Shown here piece after piece: positions 48,139 through 56,378 of a stretch of 61,113 nucleotides of DNA. This stretch comes from a virus. Both the position numbers and the translations under genes were made by a program. A model generated the notes under the pieces. The model saw only the letters and a list, made by a program, of their open reading frames with translations. It had not been told where the DNA came from and did not search any database. Position 1 is the stretch's first letter. Every line of letters begins with the position of its first letter. The stretch covers positions 1 to 61,113 of IMG/VR virus record IMGVR_UViG_3300032050_000141; one strand, given 5' to 3'.

Positions 48139-48744
48139 TCAGATTTCGTCGGAGTGGAGGTTGGCCCGGACGAGGGCACCGGCGGTGCCGCCGACCGAAG
48201 AACCGGCGATCTGGCTGGCGACCGTGGCGCCGGCGGACTTCGTGGTCACCCGGCCAGCGGTGCCCGTCACCTCGATGGCGGCGCCGGCCGCGATGGCCGT
48301 ACCGCTGGACTGGATCGAGGTCGGACCCTTGACCACCAGCCACACGATGTCGTTCGGGCGAACGTCCTCGGTGAGGTACTCGTCCAGAACGCCAATCGAA
48401 CGGCCATCCGTGTTCACGTTGGTCGCCGTGGCGACCGCCGAGAACTCCGTCATCGGGCCGTTGTTGGCGTCAGGACCGGCCGTCGAGGCCGTCGAGAAGG
48501 CGTACACCTTCCCGGCGTCGGCACTCGTCAGGTTGGTCGCACCGGTGTACCGGGCCGCCACGCAGTAGACGAGGCGGTTGCTGTTCCGGACACCCGTGGA
48601 AGGGTTAACGTCCTGAAACACCTTGACCTGCCCGACCAGTTCACGGCCCGCGACCGGCTTGCCGGCGCTATCAACGTCAATCGACTCTTGGTTGAGAAGC
48701 GTGCTACCGCGCCGCCAGCCCGGATCAGAGAAAATCGTGGACAT
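48139..48744 (-). CDS. head decoration-type protein (201 residues)
   Basis: AGGAG precedes the ATG at 48744; the longer frame runs through the capsid gene. It is beta-rich, with threonine/alanine/glycine strands and an NANNGPMTEFSAV loop, and ends ANLHSDEI. Its position directly after the capsid gene and its composition match small head-decoration or stabilising proteins. No close family recognised. Confidence 0.6.
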   Translation of the reverse strand: MSTIFSDPGWRRGSTLLNQESIDVDSAGKPVAGRELVGQVKVFQDVNPSTGVRNSNRLVYCVAARYTGATNLTSADAGKVYAFSTASTAGPDANNGPMTEFSAVATATNVNTDGRSIGVLDEYLTEDVRPNDIVWLVVKGPTSIQSSGTAIAAGAAIEVTGTAGRVTTKSAGATVASQIAGSSVGGTAGALVRANLHSDEI

Positions 48745-48775
48745 GACTACTCCTGTGGAGTGATGGTTATTGGGA

Positions 48776-49942
48776 TCAAGCCGCGCTGGGAGCCGTGACG
48801 GGAGCCAGCAGGAAGAAGTTCCTCGGGCTCTTGAAACGCATGTTCCCGAGGGTGGAACAGGCGTACCTGTACGACTGCGTTTCCTCGGAGAAGTACGGCC
48901 CCTCGGCCATGAACAACTGGTTCTCCAGACACCGGAGTTCCATGTTGCCGATCGACAGGCCGAACCCGAGGCCGGGCGGAACGGCCGCCTCATGGCAAAT
49001 CTCGCAGCCGTCCTGTTCAAACACATCCGAGTAGCCAAACGACCGGAGGCCGTTCTCGCGGGTCACGATCGCCCGCTCCTTGCTCTCCAGTTGGTTCAGG
49101 TACTGGATAAACAACTTCCGATCAAGGACAACCATGTCGATCTGGCTCTCCTTGCTGTCGTTGCGCTTGCACTGGACGATGCCCTCACGGGTCGCCTGAA
49201 TGCAGTTCTCGGCCCAAGTACGCTTGTTCTTGAAGCCCGAGGCGTTGTAGTTGACGATGATGGGAGAATAGAAATCAAATTCAGGATCGACTGCGACATC
49301 GGGGAACGTGCCGGTGGTGGCGTTGAGCCGGCCACCGCCGTAATAGCCCAACTCCGTCGAGAGCCCGGCGTAGGTGTCCTTCGGGTAGCCGAAGCGATCC
49401 GCCGTGCCGCCCTTGTAGGTGCCGGACGCGGTGGTGTCGTTCTGCTTCACGCTCGGGCCATCCTCGTCAATCGTGCCGTCGTAGCCGAGGAACGAGAGGG
49501 CGCCGTGGAAGAAGTTCTCGTTGCCGGGGGCGTTACCGTCCACGTAGGGCTGGTAGGACAGGTACTGCTCCAGAGACTCCTGAAGCCGCTGCGCCATCTG
49601 CGAGGCGACGTTGACGAGGGCTTCCTTGCCACGGTTCTCCAGCAACTCGCGCCGGTAGATGCTGTCCGTGGTCGTAAACCCACGCCACGGGAGTTCAGCC
49701 CGCTTCCACATGTTGATGCGGCTGAATGTCCGAGGCGTGTCCCCGGTATTGCCCGTTACCGGAGCGTTGCGGTAGCGAACGTTCCAGTCAAAGCCTCGTC
49801 CAGACTGGTTCATCAGAATGTTGCCGGACGCCTCCAGCATCGTGAAGACCTTGAACCGCCGAAACACGGCGATTTCTTCTTCCCGCGTATGCTGGACGAT
49901 CGTTGTGGCAATTGCGCGAGCCCAGTCGGTTGGCGAAGCCAT
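48776..49942 (-). CDS. major capsid protein (388 residues)
   Basis: AAGGG precedes the ATG. It has an N-terminal helical arm, then mixed alpha/beta with a spine helix (EALVNVASQMAQRLQESLEQY at about 110-130), DGYD/GTIDED E-loop-like segments, and the usual beta-rich second domain. The size fits HK97-fold podovirus capsids and the upstream neighbour looks like a scaffold. No cleavage site or protease gene was found. Confidence 0.83.
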   Translation of the reverse strand: MASPTDWARAIATTIVQHTREEEIAVFRRFKVFTMLEASGNILMNQSGRGFDWNVRYRNAPVTGNTGDTPRTFSRINMWKRAELPWRGFTTTDSIYRRELLENRGKEALVNVASQMAQRLQESLEQYLSYQPYVDGNAPGNENFFHGALSFLGYDGTIDEDGPSVKQNDTTASGTYKGGTADRFGYPKDTYAGLSTELGYYGGGRLNATTGTFPDVAVDPEFDFYSPIIVNYNASGFKNKRTWAENCIQATREGIVQCKRNDSKESQIDMVVLDRKLFIQYLNQLESKERAIVTRENGLRSFGYSDVFEQDGCEICHEAAVPPGLGFGLSIGNMELRCLENQLFMAEGPYFSEETQSYRYACSTLGNMRFKSPRNFFLLAPVTAPSAA

Positions 49943-49973
49943 GGTTTTGATAACCCTTTCGTGTCAGTCGGGA

Positions 49974-51029
49974 TCAGTCGGGAAGACCTTGAAGATTGGA
50001 GTACATCCGTTCTGCAAAGGTCATAGGCTTTTGGGGGACTCTTGACTCGGGGGCGGGATTGGCTCGTCGCGTTGCGGTTCTGGACGCCTGCTGTCGCAGG
50101 TACTCCATGTTGCGTTGGGCCGAATCCTGTTGTTGCGGAACTGCCTGCGGGACAGCGGGCGCCGCTTGCGGCGGTGCCTGCTGGACTCGCGGCTGCATGG
50201 CCTGCTGGAGATTGGACAGTGCCAACTCTCGCTCGACCATTGCTGTCGCGTAGTCCCAACGAGCCTTGGCACCCTTGATGCCGAGGCCCCTTGCGTCCTC
50301 AATGAATTTCTGGACTAGAAGTCCCTCTCTGGATACATTCCCCTGCTGATCGTACAGCCAATCGCGGTTTTCGGCCTCAATTTGCTGTACAAGGGACTCC
50401 TCCTTGTACCCCGACAACTGACTTTCTGCGATTTCTTTGGCCCGATCGGCCACGATTTTCTCGATCATGGGGCCGAGAGCCCCCTGCGGATCGTTCAGAA
50501 ACTTCTGTGCGAAGTCGGCTTTGTAGGCTTGGTAGGCCGCCAACTGGTGCTGGGCGTCTAGCGGAGCCCCTTCGGCAATAACCTCTCGGCCGTTTTGGTC
50601 GCGGACGAGGTACTGCTTGTATGCGTCGTTGACCTTGGGCGGGTTCCACCACGCCTGCTCCTGCTGCGGGGCAGACTGCTGGACGGGGGCCTGCTGCGGG
50701 GCGGACCGGGACTGAAGCCACTGCTGGTACATCTCCCGGTTGGAGAGGTACTCGGAAGCCGCCGGCACGATGGACTGGTACTGCTGGAGGGCCCGGACGG
50801 CCTGCTGCTCCCGCTGCATCGACTGATACAGCCGGCCGGCAATCTCTTGGTCTGGAACGTTCTGGAACTGCGGCAACTGGCGGAACGCGGCGAATGCGTC
50901 CTGCTGTGCCTGCGTGGCCTGCTGGCTGGCTTCTGGCGCCGGGGCTGTATCAGCCTGCGGCTCCGAAGACTGCTCTGGAACGTCGGGCAGAACTTCGTCG
51001 GCAACTTCGGCGGATGAGTCGGTGTCCAT
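49974..51029 (-). CDS. scaffolding-type protein (351 residues)
   Basis: GGAGAAAA lies before the ATG. The protein is almost entirely Q/A/E/P-rich and helical: an acidic N-terminus (SAEVADEVLPDVP), long coiled-coil-like helices, and a basic C-terminus (ASRTATRRANP... MTFAERMYSNL), the typical organisation of capsid scaffolds whose C-terminal helix binds the coat. It is placed immediately before the capsid gene. Confidence 0.75.
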   Translation of the reverse strand: MDTDSSAEVADEVLPDVPEQSSEPQADTAPAPEASQQATQAQQDAFAAFRQLPQFQNVPDQEIAGRLYQSMQREQQAVRALQQYQSIVPAASEYLSNREMYQQWLQSRSAPQQAPVQQSAPQQEQAWWNPPKVNDAYKQYLVRDQNGREVIAEGAPLDAQHQLAAYQAYKADFAQKFLNDPQGALGPMIEKIVADRAKEIAESQLSGYKEESLVQQIEAENRDWLYDQQGNVSREGLLVQKFIEDARGLGIKGAKARWDYATAMVERELALSNLQQAMQPRVQQAPPQAAPAVPQAVPQQQDSAQRNMEYLRQQASRTATRRANPAPESRVPQKPMTFAERMYSNLQGLPD

Positions 51030-51078
51030 GGTTTTCTCCCGGGTGCCTAGATTTGCGGCTACGCGAGCCCGGCCATCA

Positions 51079-51097
51079 AGCCGCTTTTATTGCGGCT
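51079..51097 (-). terminator. small hairpin between fibre and scaffold genes
   Basis: AGCCGC (51079-51084) pairs with GCGGCT (51092-51097) with a 7-base loop of T/A. The stem is six bp and is followed on the minus strand by TTGATGG, so it is a weak terminator at best. It separates the fibre-type gene from the scaffold. Confidence 0.4.
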
Positions 51098-52292
51098 AAT
51101 TAGACAGCGCGTCAGACAGTTGCTGCCCCGTGCTGGCGACGGTGGCGCAGTTGGCGAGGCGGCCCCCCGAAAACGCGCCGAGAGCAGTCTCCACGTTGGC
51201 CTGCGTGAGGATGGCCGTGCCCGTGGTGTTATCCACGGGGACGCCGAGAGCGACCGAGCCAGCCGCAGGGACAGCCATCGTGCCGGTAGAGTTGCCGCCG
51301 TTGTAGACCGTGCCTGAACGTACATTCGACGCGGCTGGCATGAGGCCGCTCGCGTTTGCATCCACCAAAGTTTTTTTTGTGGTTCCGAAGCGATAGAGGA
51401 TGGCGACATTTGTAGGCTTGTCCGCGAAACGTATCAGTCCGCTGGTTGGACTTGCCCCTAAATCACCGTACTCAATTTCGTCTACCGTCGCTGTTCCGCC
51501 GGTGTGCGACACTCCAACGCCAGTGCTGTTCGCCGCACCCCTCGCCCTAGTAGCCGTGAGCGAAGCCCCCGCAACAGTCACGGCCGCGCCAGCCGCGACG
51601 TTGCCCGTCGCCGTGCCGACGATAGTGGCCGAGCCACCGGCTGTCCCAACCCCGACGCCAAATGCGTTTGTCGCCGCCCCGCCTGTTACGTTCCCAGTGA
51701 TATTGGCGGTGTTGTTTGATGTGCTTACGCCCACACCCGTAGCGCCGCCGGTCACGTTCCCGGTAATGTTGATGATGTTGCCGTTGGCGACACTACCGAC
51801 TCCCTGCCCGCCAGCGCCGCCAGACACGTTCCCGGTGATGTTGAACGTGACGTTTGCGCAATCTATGTGCAGGGCATTTCCGGCCGTCCCGCCCGTGATA
51901 GACCCGGTAATGTTTACTGTTGACCCATTTGCCATCCACCGGAATAGATTTGCACCGCCAGCCGTGAGATTGCCAATCAGCGAAAACGACGCCAACCCCC
52001 CGATCGTCTGAATCATGCCGTTTGCGCCATTGCCGGTGTTGTTGAGGTTTGCCGTCAGTGTCAACCCCGACGCCATCACGGTTAGAATGCCGCCCGGCGT
52101 GGCACCGCCAGTCGAATCGGAGCGAATCTCGCCAACCGTCATGCTGACGTTGAGGTTGCCGCTGAAGCCGTTTAGCACCAGCGTGTCGGCACTTGTAAAC
52201 GAAGGAAACAAGTCTGCGGCCGTGCCTGTCGGCGTGGTCGCCCAGATGGCCGCGTTGACGTTGCCGTTCGCTCGCGCGTAGTACGTCGGCAT
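51096..52292 (-). CDS. beta-solenoid-type fibre or decoration protein (398 residues)
   Basis: A middle section (about residues 110-250) consists of repeated NITGNVTGG-type units with T, G, A and N, the pattern of a right-handed beta-helix or solenoid. The N-terminus (MPTYYARANGNVNAAIWA) is a short head, and the C-terminus has a RFGTTKKTLVDANASG domain. It is probably a tail spike or surface protein; no lyase or hydrolase motif was recognised. Its location before the scaffold gene is unusual for a spike. Confidence 0.7.
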   Translation of the reverse strand: MPTYYARANGNVNAAIWATTPTGTAADLFPSFTSADTLVLNGFSGNLNVSMTVGEIRSDSTGGATPGGILTVMASGLTLTANLNNTGNGANGMIQTIGGLASFSLIGNLTAGGANLFRWMANGSTVNITGSITGGTAGNALHIDCANVTFNITGNVSGGAGGQGVGSVANGNIINITGNVTGGATGVGVSTSNNTANITGNVTGGAATNAFGVGVGTAGGSATIVGTATGNVAAGAAVTVAGASLTATRARGAANSTGVGVSHTGGTATVDEIEYGDLGASPTSGLIRFADKPTNVAILYRFGTTKKTLVDANASGLMPAASNVRSGTVYNGGNSTGTMAVPAAGSVALGVPVDNTTGTAILTQANVETALGAFSGGRLANCATVASTGQQLSDALSN

Positions 52293-52293
52293 C

Positions 52294-52581
52294 TCACCAC
52301 CCCTTGCTTGCGATGAACTGCCCCAGCGCCGCCGTCATGGCCTGCACGCACGCCTGCTCCTGCTCGCTCTGGAGTTCCGCGAGCCGCCCGCGATAGACCG
52401 TGTAGGCCGCTGCGTCTGCCGTCACTACGCCAGCCTCCGCGTCGATCCGCGTGGGGATAACCCGCATGGCGATGGACATATCTCGCTCGCCTGCGGCGTT
52501 GTAAGCACTCGTCACGGCGAGGTTCACGCTGAGTCGGTCGTAAGTTTGGCCGTCGATCACTACTGGGTTCGCGCTCTGCAT
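52294..52581 (-). CDS. 95-residue protein of unknown function
   Basis: AGGAG precedes the ATG at 52581. Beta-rich N-terminus (NPVVIDGQTYDRLSVNLAVTSAYN), then a helix-rich tail (AELQSEQEQACVQAMTAALGQF). It lies between two fibre genes and may be a fibre connector or assembly factor. The gene ends one base before the next ATG region. Confidence 0.7.
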   Translation of the reverse strand: MQSANPVVIDGQTYDRLSVNLAVTSAYNAAGERDMSIAMRVIPTRIDAEAGVVTADAAAYTVYRGRLAELQSEQEQACVQAMTAALGQFIASKGW

Positions 52582-52589
52582 GATTGCTC

Positions 52590-53183
52590 CTATGAGTATG
52601 TGGCCGTGAGTCGGTCATCCCACGCCACGTTGGTAGCCGTCGCCGTCGAACTGATGGCACCGGCAGAGGTCAGGATTGTGCGGCGTATTTTCCACACGCT
52701 CGCGGAAGTCGCGGAGCCAGACGCGGCGCGCCCAATGTACGAGGTTGAGCCAACGGTGTCGGAGCGGACGGAAACGGCAGCGGCAGCGGCGACTGCGGCA
52801 CCGAAGTCCGTGATGTCGGCGGCAACGTGGGTATGGGCGCTGGGCGGGAAGGTCGCCGGCTTGTCGGTGAGGTCGTTCCACGAACTCACTCCACCACCGC
52901 CCCCCTGCGAGGCACTAGCCACGGCGGCGAGGTACGTGGCCTCGTCCAGTTCCTCCATGGCCTCGCTGGCGAGCAACGGCACGATGGCGGCAATGATGGT
53001 GGTGTACCCCACGATCCCATCGTCTACGGCCAGCAGCACCCGGCGGTAGGAGTCCCGTGGGGCGTGCAGGGGTGTCTGCACCACGCTTTTGCCGAGTGCG
53101 TTGGGATAGCCCAGTTGCGAATCCAGCCGCTCCCGCAGGCTTTCGTAGGTGGCCTCGGCAGTGATGAAATAACGCTGGCTCAT
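52590..53183 (-). CDS. 197-residue fibre-type protein
   Basis: The ATG at 53183 overlaps the preceding TGA (ATGA). The N-terminal 75 residues form a helical head, then a glycine spacer (SQGGGGGVSSWNDLTDKP), then a shaft-like A/T/S-rich region with HTHV and an end TATYS. SSWNDLTDKPATFPP is a typical fibre-shaft entry sequence. It shares its end pattern with the 44-residue gene below. Confidence 0.7.
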   Translation of the reverse strand: MSQRYFITAEATYESLRERLDSQLGYPNALGKSVVQTPLHAPRDSYRRVLLAVDDGIVGYTTIIAAIVPLLASEAMEELDEATYLAAVASASQGGGGGVSSWNDLTDKPATFPPSAHTHVAADITDFGAAVAAAAAVSVRSDTVGSTSYIGRAASGSATSASVWKIRRTILTSAGAISSTATATNVAWDDRLTATYS

Positions 53184-53719
53184 TGGGCCCACTTGGCTTG
53201 CAAGTACCGGGTGACTGCCGCTGCTTGGTCAGCAGTCAGGGAGGACGAATACACCAGAATCTCCCCTACTAGCCCGGCGTAGAACGACTGGAGGGCCCCG
53301 TTCGACCACGCGGCGCCGACCCGGCTGTCCACCCACGACGGGTTGTTTTGGCCCGCTCCCGAGCCACTAGCCGTGACGATGCCGCTGGTTGATGGCGCCA
53401 GCGAGAACGACTGCGATCCGTTGGCCGCGATGTAGAGCAGCGTCTTGTTGCTGGTGGGCTGGCACACGGCAAATGCGTGCCACGCTGACAGGGCGATGGG
53501 CGGCAGGGCGAAGTTGTCGTTGATGCCGTCGAAGAACAACGCCGGCTTGCCGCCGATCGTGCCGGTGAGGGCTGGCTGGTTGTTAGTAGCGACCTGCGAG
53601 GCATTGCGCCCAAGGCCGGACTTGTCGGCCCACGCCCCGAGAGAAGGAGCGTCCGATGCGTCCAGCCACAAAGCAAGGTTGCCGATGGACCGTGGGTCCA
53701 GCCGACGAACGCGAATCAC
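53180..53719 (-). CDS. LamG/concanavalin-like fibre protein (179 residues)
   Basis: The start is GTG at 53719, overlapping the preceding stop. The pattern ALWLDASDAPSLGAWADKSG (about 16-36), FFDGINDNFALP (about 62-73), HAFAVCQP and GLVGEILVYSSSLT (about 150-164) is the jelly-roll of laminin-G/concanavalin-type sugar-binding domains. It is likely a receptor-contacting protein of the tail or head surface. Ligand unknown. Confidence 0.75.
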   Translation of the reverse strand: MIRVRRLDPRSIGNLALWLDASDAPSLGAWADKSGLGRNASQVATNNQPALTGTIGGKPALFFDGINDNFALPPIALSAWHAFAVCQPTSNKTLLYIAANGSQSFSLAPSTSGIVTASGSGAGQNNPSWVDSRVGAAWSNGALQSFYAGLVGEILVYSSSLTADQAAAVTRYLQAKWAQ

Positions 53720-54543
53720 AGGACTCTCCAGCGGTTGATGGCGCTGTGGTAGACCAACGTTGCCGACCCGCCGTCCGCGTAGAGAATGACGTTGCTGCTG
53801 AACGGCGAACGAAACCGGTTGGCCGCCGAACTGGATGCCGACTCATGGGCCAGCGTGATGGCAGCACCGCCCGAGGCGTTGGCGTTCATCAGCAGCACAA
53901 CGAATCCGTCCGGGATGCCCGTGGCAGAAAGCCCGGTGATGGTCACGGCGGCAGAGGAAGTTACGTAGAGAACGTCGGCCCTGCCCGGGTTCCAGTCGTT
54001 CTGGCCAGCGGACAAGGCCGCCGGCGACACACACACCGGAGCCGGGTAGTCGGCGCCGGTGCTGCGGTGCGAAGCAGCGTGGCTGGCTGGGGTCCGGCTG
54101 TCAGTGAGCCGGGTGTCCGAACCCAAGACCACCTCCGCTGCCGCAGCGTTGCCTGCGGCAGGGGCATTTCGGCTGGCGGCGGTGCCGGCATCGGTGACGT
54201 TGGCCAGAACATGCGTGTGACCCGTGGCCGAGGCCCCAATAGATGCCGGTGTGATGGCGTCCGTGCCTCCTGTCGCGTGGGACGCGGCATGGGCGGTGGG
54301 GGTCCGGCTGTTGGTCAGGCGGCTGTCAGAAGTGGCCACGGCCCCGATGGACGCGGGCGTGATCGCATCGGTGCCGCCGGTGGCGTGGGACGCAGAGTGC
54401 GCGGCCGGCGGGCCGCCGCCGAGGGCGGCAATGGCACCGAGGGTCACCTTGTTGGTGACCGACTGGTCGGAGCGGTCGGCCGGAACCACGGAGTCCGCGA
54501 AGGCTGATCCGGACGGCAGTGCTGAAATAGTGGTGTCTGGCAT
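53716..54543 (-). CDS. 275-residue fibre protein with tandem repeats
   Basis: Residues 45-165 include three imperfect copies of a unit beginning AHSASHATGG/HAASHATGG/HAASHRSTGAD, two of them followed by TDAITPASIGA, typical of trimeric phage fibre shafts. The C-terminal 100 residues form a globular beta domain (TITGLSATGIPDGFVV, VILYADGGSATLVY, INRWRVL). The ATG overlaps the stop of the 44-residue gene. Confidence 0.78.
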   Translation of the reverse strand: MPDTTISALPSGSAFADSVVPADRSDQSVTNKVTLGAIAALGGGPPAAHSASHATGGTDAITPASIGAVATSDSRLTNSRTPTAHAASHATGGTDAITPASIGASATGHTHVLANVTDAGTAASRNAPAAGNAAAAEVVLGSDTRLTDSRTPASHAASHRSTGADYPAPVCVSPAALSAGQNDWNPGRADVLYVTSSAAVTITGLSATGIPDGFVVLLMNANASGGAAITLAHESASSSAANRFRSPFSSNVILYADGGSATLVYHSAINRWRVL

Positions 54544-54677
54544 CAGTATTTGGCCGTGAGTTGGCTACCTGACTGGGTGGCAAGGTTGGAACCAGAGATG
54601 GTCTTCAACATGTATGTGGTGCGCGCGGCCGAAACAGAGGCAGTTTTCGGGGCCAGCGTTTTCTTGTCGATCGGCAT
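54543..54677 (-). CDS. 44-residue fibre-associated peptide
   Basis: AGGAGG lies eight bases before the ATG at 54677, one of the best ribosome sites here, and the stop overlaps the next start (TGATG). It reads MPIDKKTLAPKTASVS, then a beta-type stretch, and ends GSQLTAKY, like the LTATYS end of the 197-residue protein. It is probably a small fibre or neck part. Short, but well supported. Confidence 0.7.
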   Translation of the reverse strand: MPIDKKTLAPKTASVSAARTTYMLKTISGSNLATQSGSQLTAKY

Positions 54678-54680
54678 GTT

Positions 54681-56375
54681 TTACCTCCTCTGGCCAGTAA
54701 ACGGCGACGGCAAATTACGCTCAATCTGGAGTTCGCCTGCCGGGTGGCTGGCTCGGTAATAATCCAGAAGCGACTGGATTTGATTGCCCTGCCGGGACTT
54801 GAAGGCATTGAAGTCCTGCCGGTACTGCCCGCCGTCGCCGGGCATTCCGGGGCTGTCCGACACATTGCTCTTGCCGAACGGCGAGAAGTAGCCTGCCAGA
54901 CTGCCTTCGTTATAGGCCGAATAGAGTGAAGCCCCGAACGGCTGTTCTGTCAGTTGGTCATTGGCCAAATCCCAGCCGGCAGACCTTGAAACGTCCAGTG
55001 CGGTGCCGGGGATTAGTCCAAGCAAACCACCGGTTGCGCCATCTTGGGCTATGTTTCTGGCCGCTGTTTTGGCCGCACTTTTCAGGATGTTAGAGGGCAG
55101 GCTGGCTCCCATGGTGCCAAGCGTGATGGTGTCGAGGCTGTATGCCGGGGCCGTGGCTAAAGCATTCCAAGCCGGTGATGGGAACGAGTATTTCTTAACG
55201 TCCATTGCCGTGCCGGGCATGAACTTGTTGTACTGCTCCTGCCACAGCGGGTACTCGTCAATCATCCGCTGGTGGGTTTCGCTGGATAGCCTGCGGAGCC
55301 CTTCCTGTGCCGCCCGGGTTTGCTCCGGGTCGCCGCCCTCTGGAACAATCGGCACCTCCCTGCTGACGAGAGCCCCGAGGCGGGACAAGTCTCGCCCCTG
55401 TTCGCCGCCCCACATGCCGGGGTCGCGCAAGAACAGCGTAATGTTTTCGTCGGAGTTGGAAAGCACGTTCGCCCGGTCCTCGCTAACGCGGGCCATGCCA
55501 ACGTCATTGAGGTAGGAGTACGGCCAGTAGTATCCGCCCTCCAGAGAACTTCTGTACTGCCCCTCCTGCTGGCCGCGATCCGCCATGCGGTCCCAGTACA
55601 GTGCCTCCATCTGCCGAGCCTCCACAGGGCTTTCGATGGAATGGAGGTTTCGTAGGTAAGAGAGATGCCGGATGCCGGCCCCGGGGTCGCTGGTGGGGTC
55701 AACGTTGCGGAATAGGTTTACCGGGTTGCCGACGTTTATCATCCCGCCGGCTGCGAGATAGTTGCCCATCGGGTTGAAGATCGGCAACTTCAGTGCGGGG
55801 TCATCCTCCAAAGCCCCAAGCAGCGTGTAGGCCCGAAGGGCATCCAGTTGGTTGTCGAGCCCAGCGCTCGTCATAAACCGCCCGTCTTGGAACCAGTCCT
55901 TGCGGCGGCCAGCCCGCTGGCTCAAGGTCTGTCCGGCAAACGAACGGTTGGCGGTGCTTCCAGTTCCATCCTCCGGATCACCAACCGGGGACTGCCCCTT
56001 CAGTTCCTGAAGCAGGGAGCGTGCCATCTGGACTTGGTAGGGGTTGCCCAACTTGGCCCCGGTCATGTGGCTGAAGATGTTTTCCAGCCCGGCCTCGACC
56101 TGTTCCGGGGTCATGCTCAAGCCGGCGGCCTCGGCCTGCCCTGCGATCTTCTGCCGCAGAAACTCTGCCGGCGTTATCCGGGGAGAGTCCGGAGAACCGG
56201 TGTTGATCGAAGGCCGGTTGTAGAACGCATCCCGTGCCCGCCGCCCGTAGTCCTCGTTGACGGCCCCCGTGTAGAAGTCGGTGATCGGGCGAGGCTGGAC
56301 GTTTTCCATGCCACCGAAGCCGCCAGCGGCATTGGCATACGCATCGGCTCCGGGGACGAAATCATTCCACGCCAT
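54681..56375 (-). CDS. 564-residue virion-type protein
   Basis: Starts MAWNDFVPGADAYANAAG. It is mostly helical with glycine/asparagine turns, charged at both ends, and contains WNALATAPAYSLDTITLGTMGA (hydrophobic, about 400-425), which might insert in a membrane during ejection. It follows the kinase-like gene and precedes fibres, so it may be an internal or neck protein. No enzymatic motif recognised. Confidence 0.7.
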   Translation of the reverse strand: MAWNDFVPGADAYANAAGGFGGMENVQPRPITDFYTGAVNEDYGRRARDAFYNRPSINTGSPDSPRITPAEFLRQKIAGQAEAAGLSMTPEQVEAGLENIFSHMTGAKLGNPYQVQMARSLLQELKGQSPVGDPEDGTGSTANRSFAGQTLSQRAGRRKDWFQDGRFMTSAGLDNQLDALRAYTLLGALEDDPALKLPIFNPMGNYLAAGGMINVGNPVNLFRNVDPTSDPGAGIRHLSYLRNLHSIESPVEARQMEALYWDRMADRGQQEGQYRSSLEGGYYWPYSYLNDVGMARVSEDRANVLSNSDENITLFLRDPGMWGGEQGRDLSRLGALVSREVPIVPEGGDPEQTRAAQEGLRRLSSETHQRMIDEYPLWQEQYNKFMPGTAMDVKKYSFPSPAWNALATAPAYSLDTITLGTMGASLPSNILKSAAKTAARNIAQDGATGGLLGLIPGTALDVSRSAGWDLANDQLTEQPFGASLYSAYNEGSLAGYFSPFGKSNVSDSPGMPGDGGQYRQDFNAFKSRQGNQIQSLLDYYRASHPAGELQIERNLPSPFTGQRR

Positions 56376-56378
56376 GAT

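Noticed and set aside
51650-51960. Repetitive array that could be mistaken for a CRISPR or tandem repeat
   Set aside because: It is in frame and encodes NITGNVTGG-type units of a beta-solenoid protein; units are imperfect and lack spacers.
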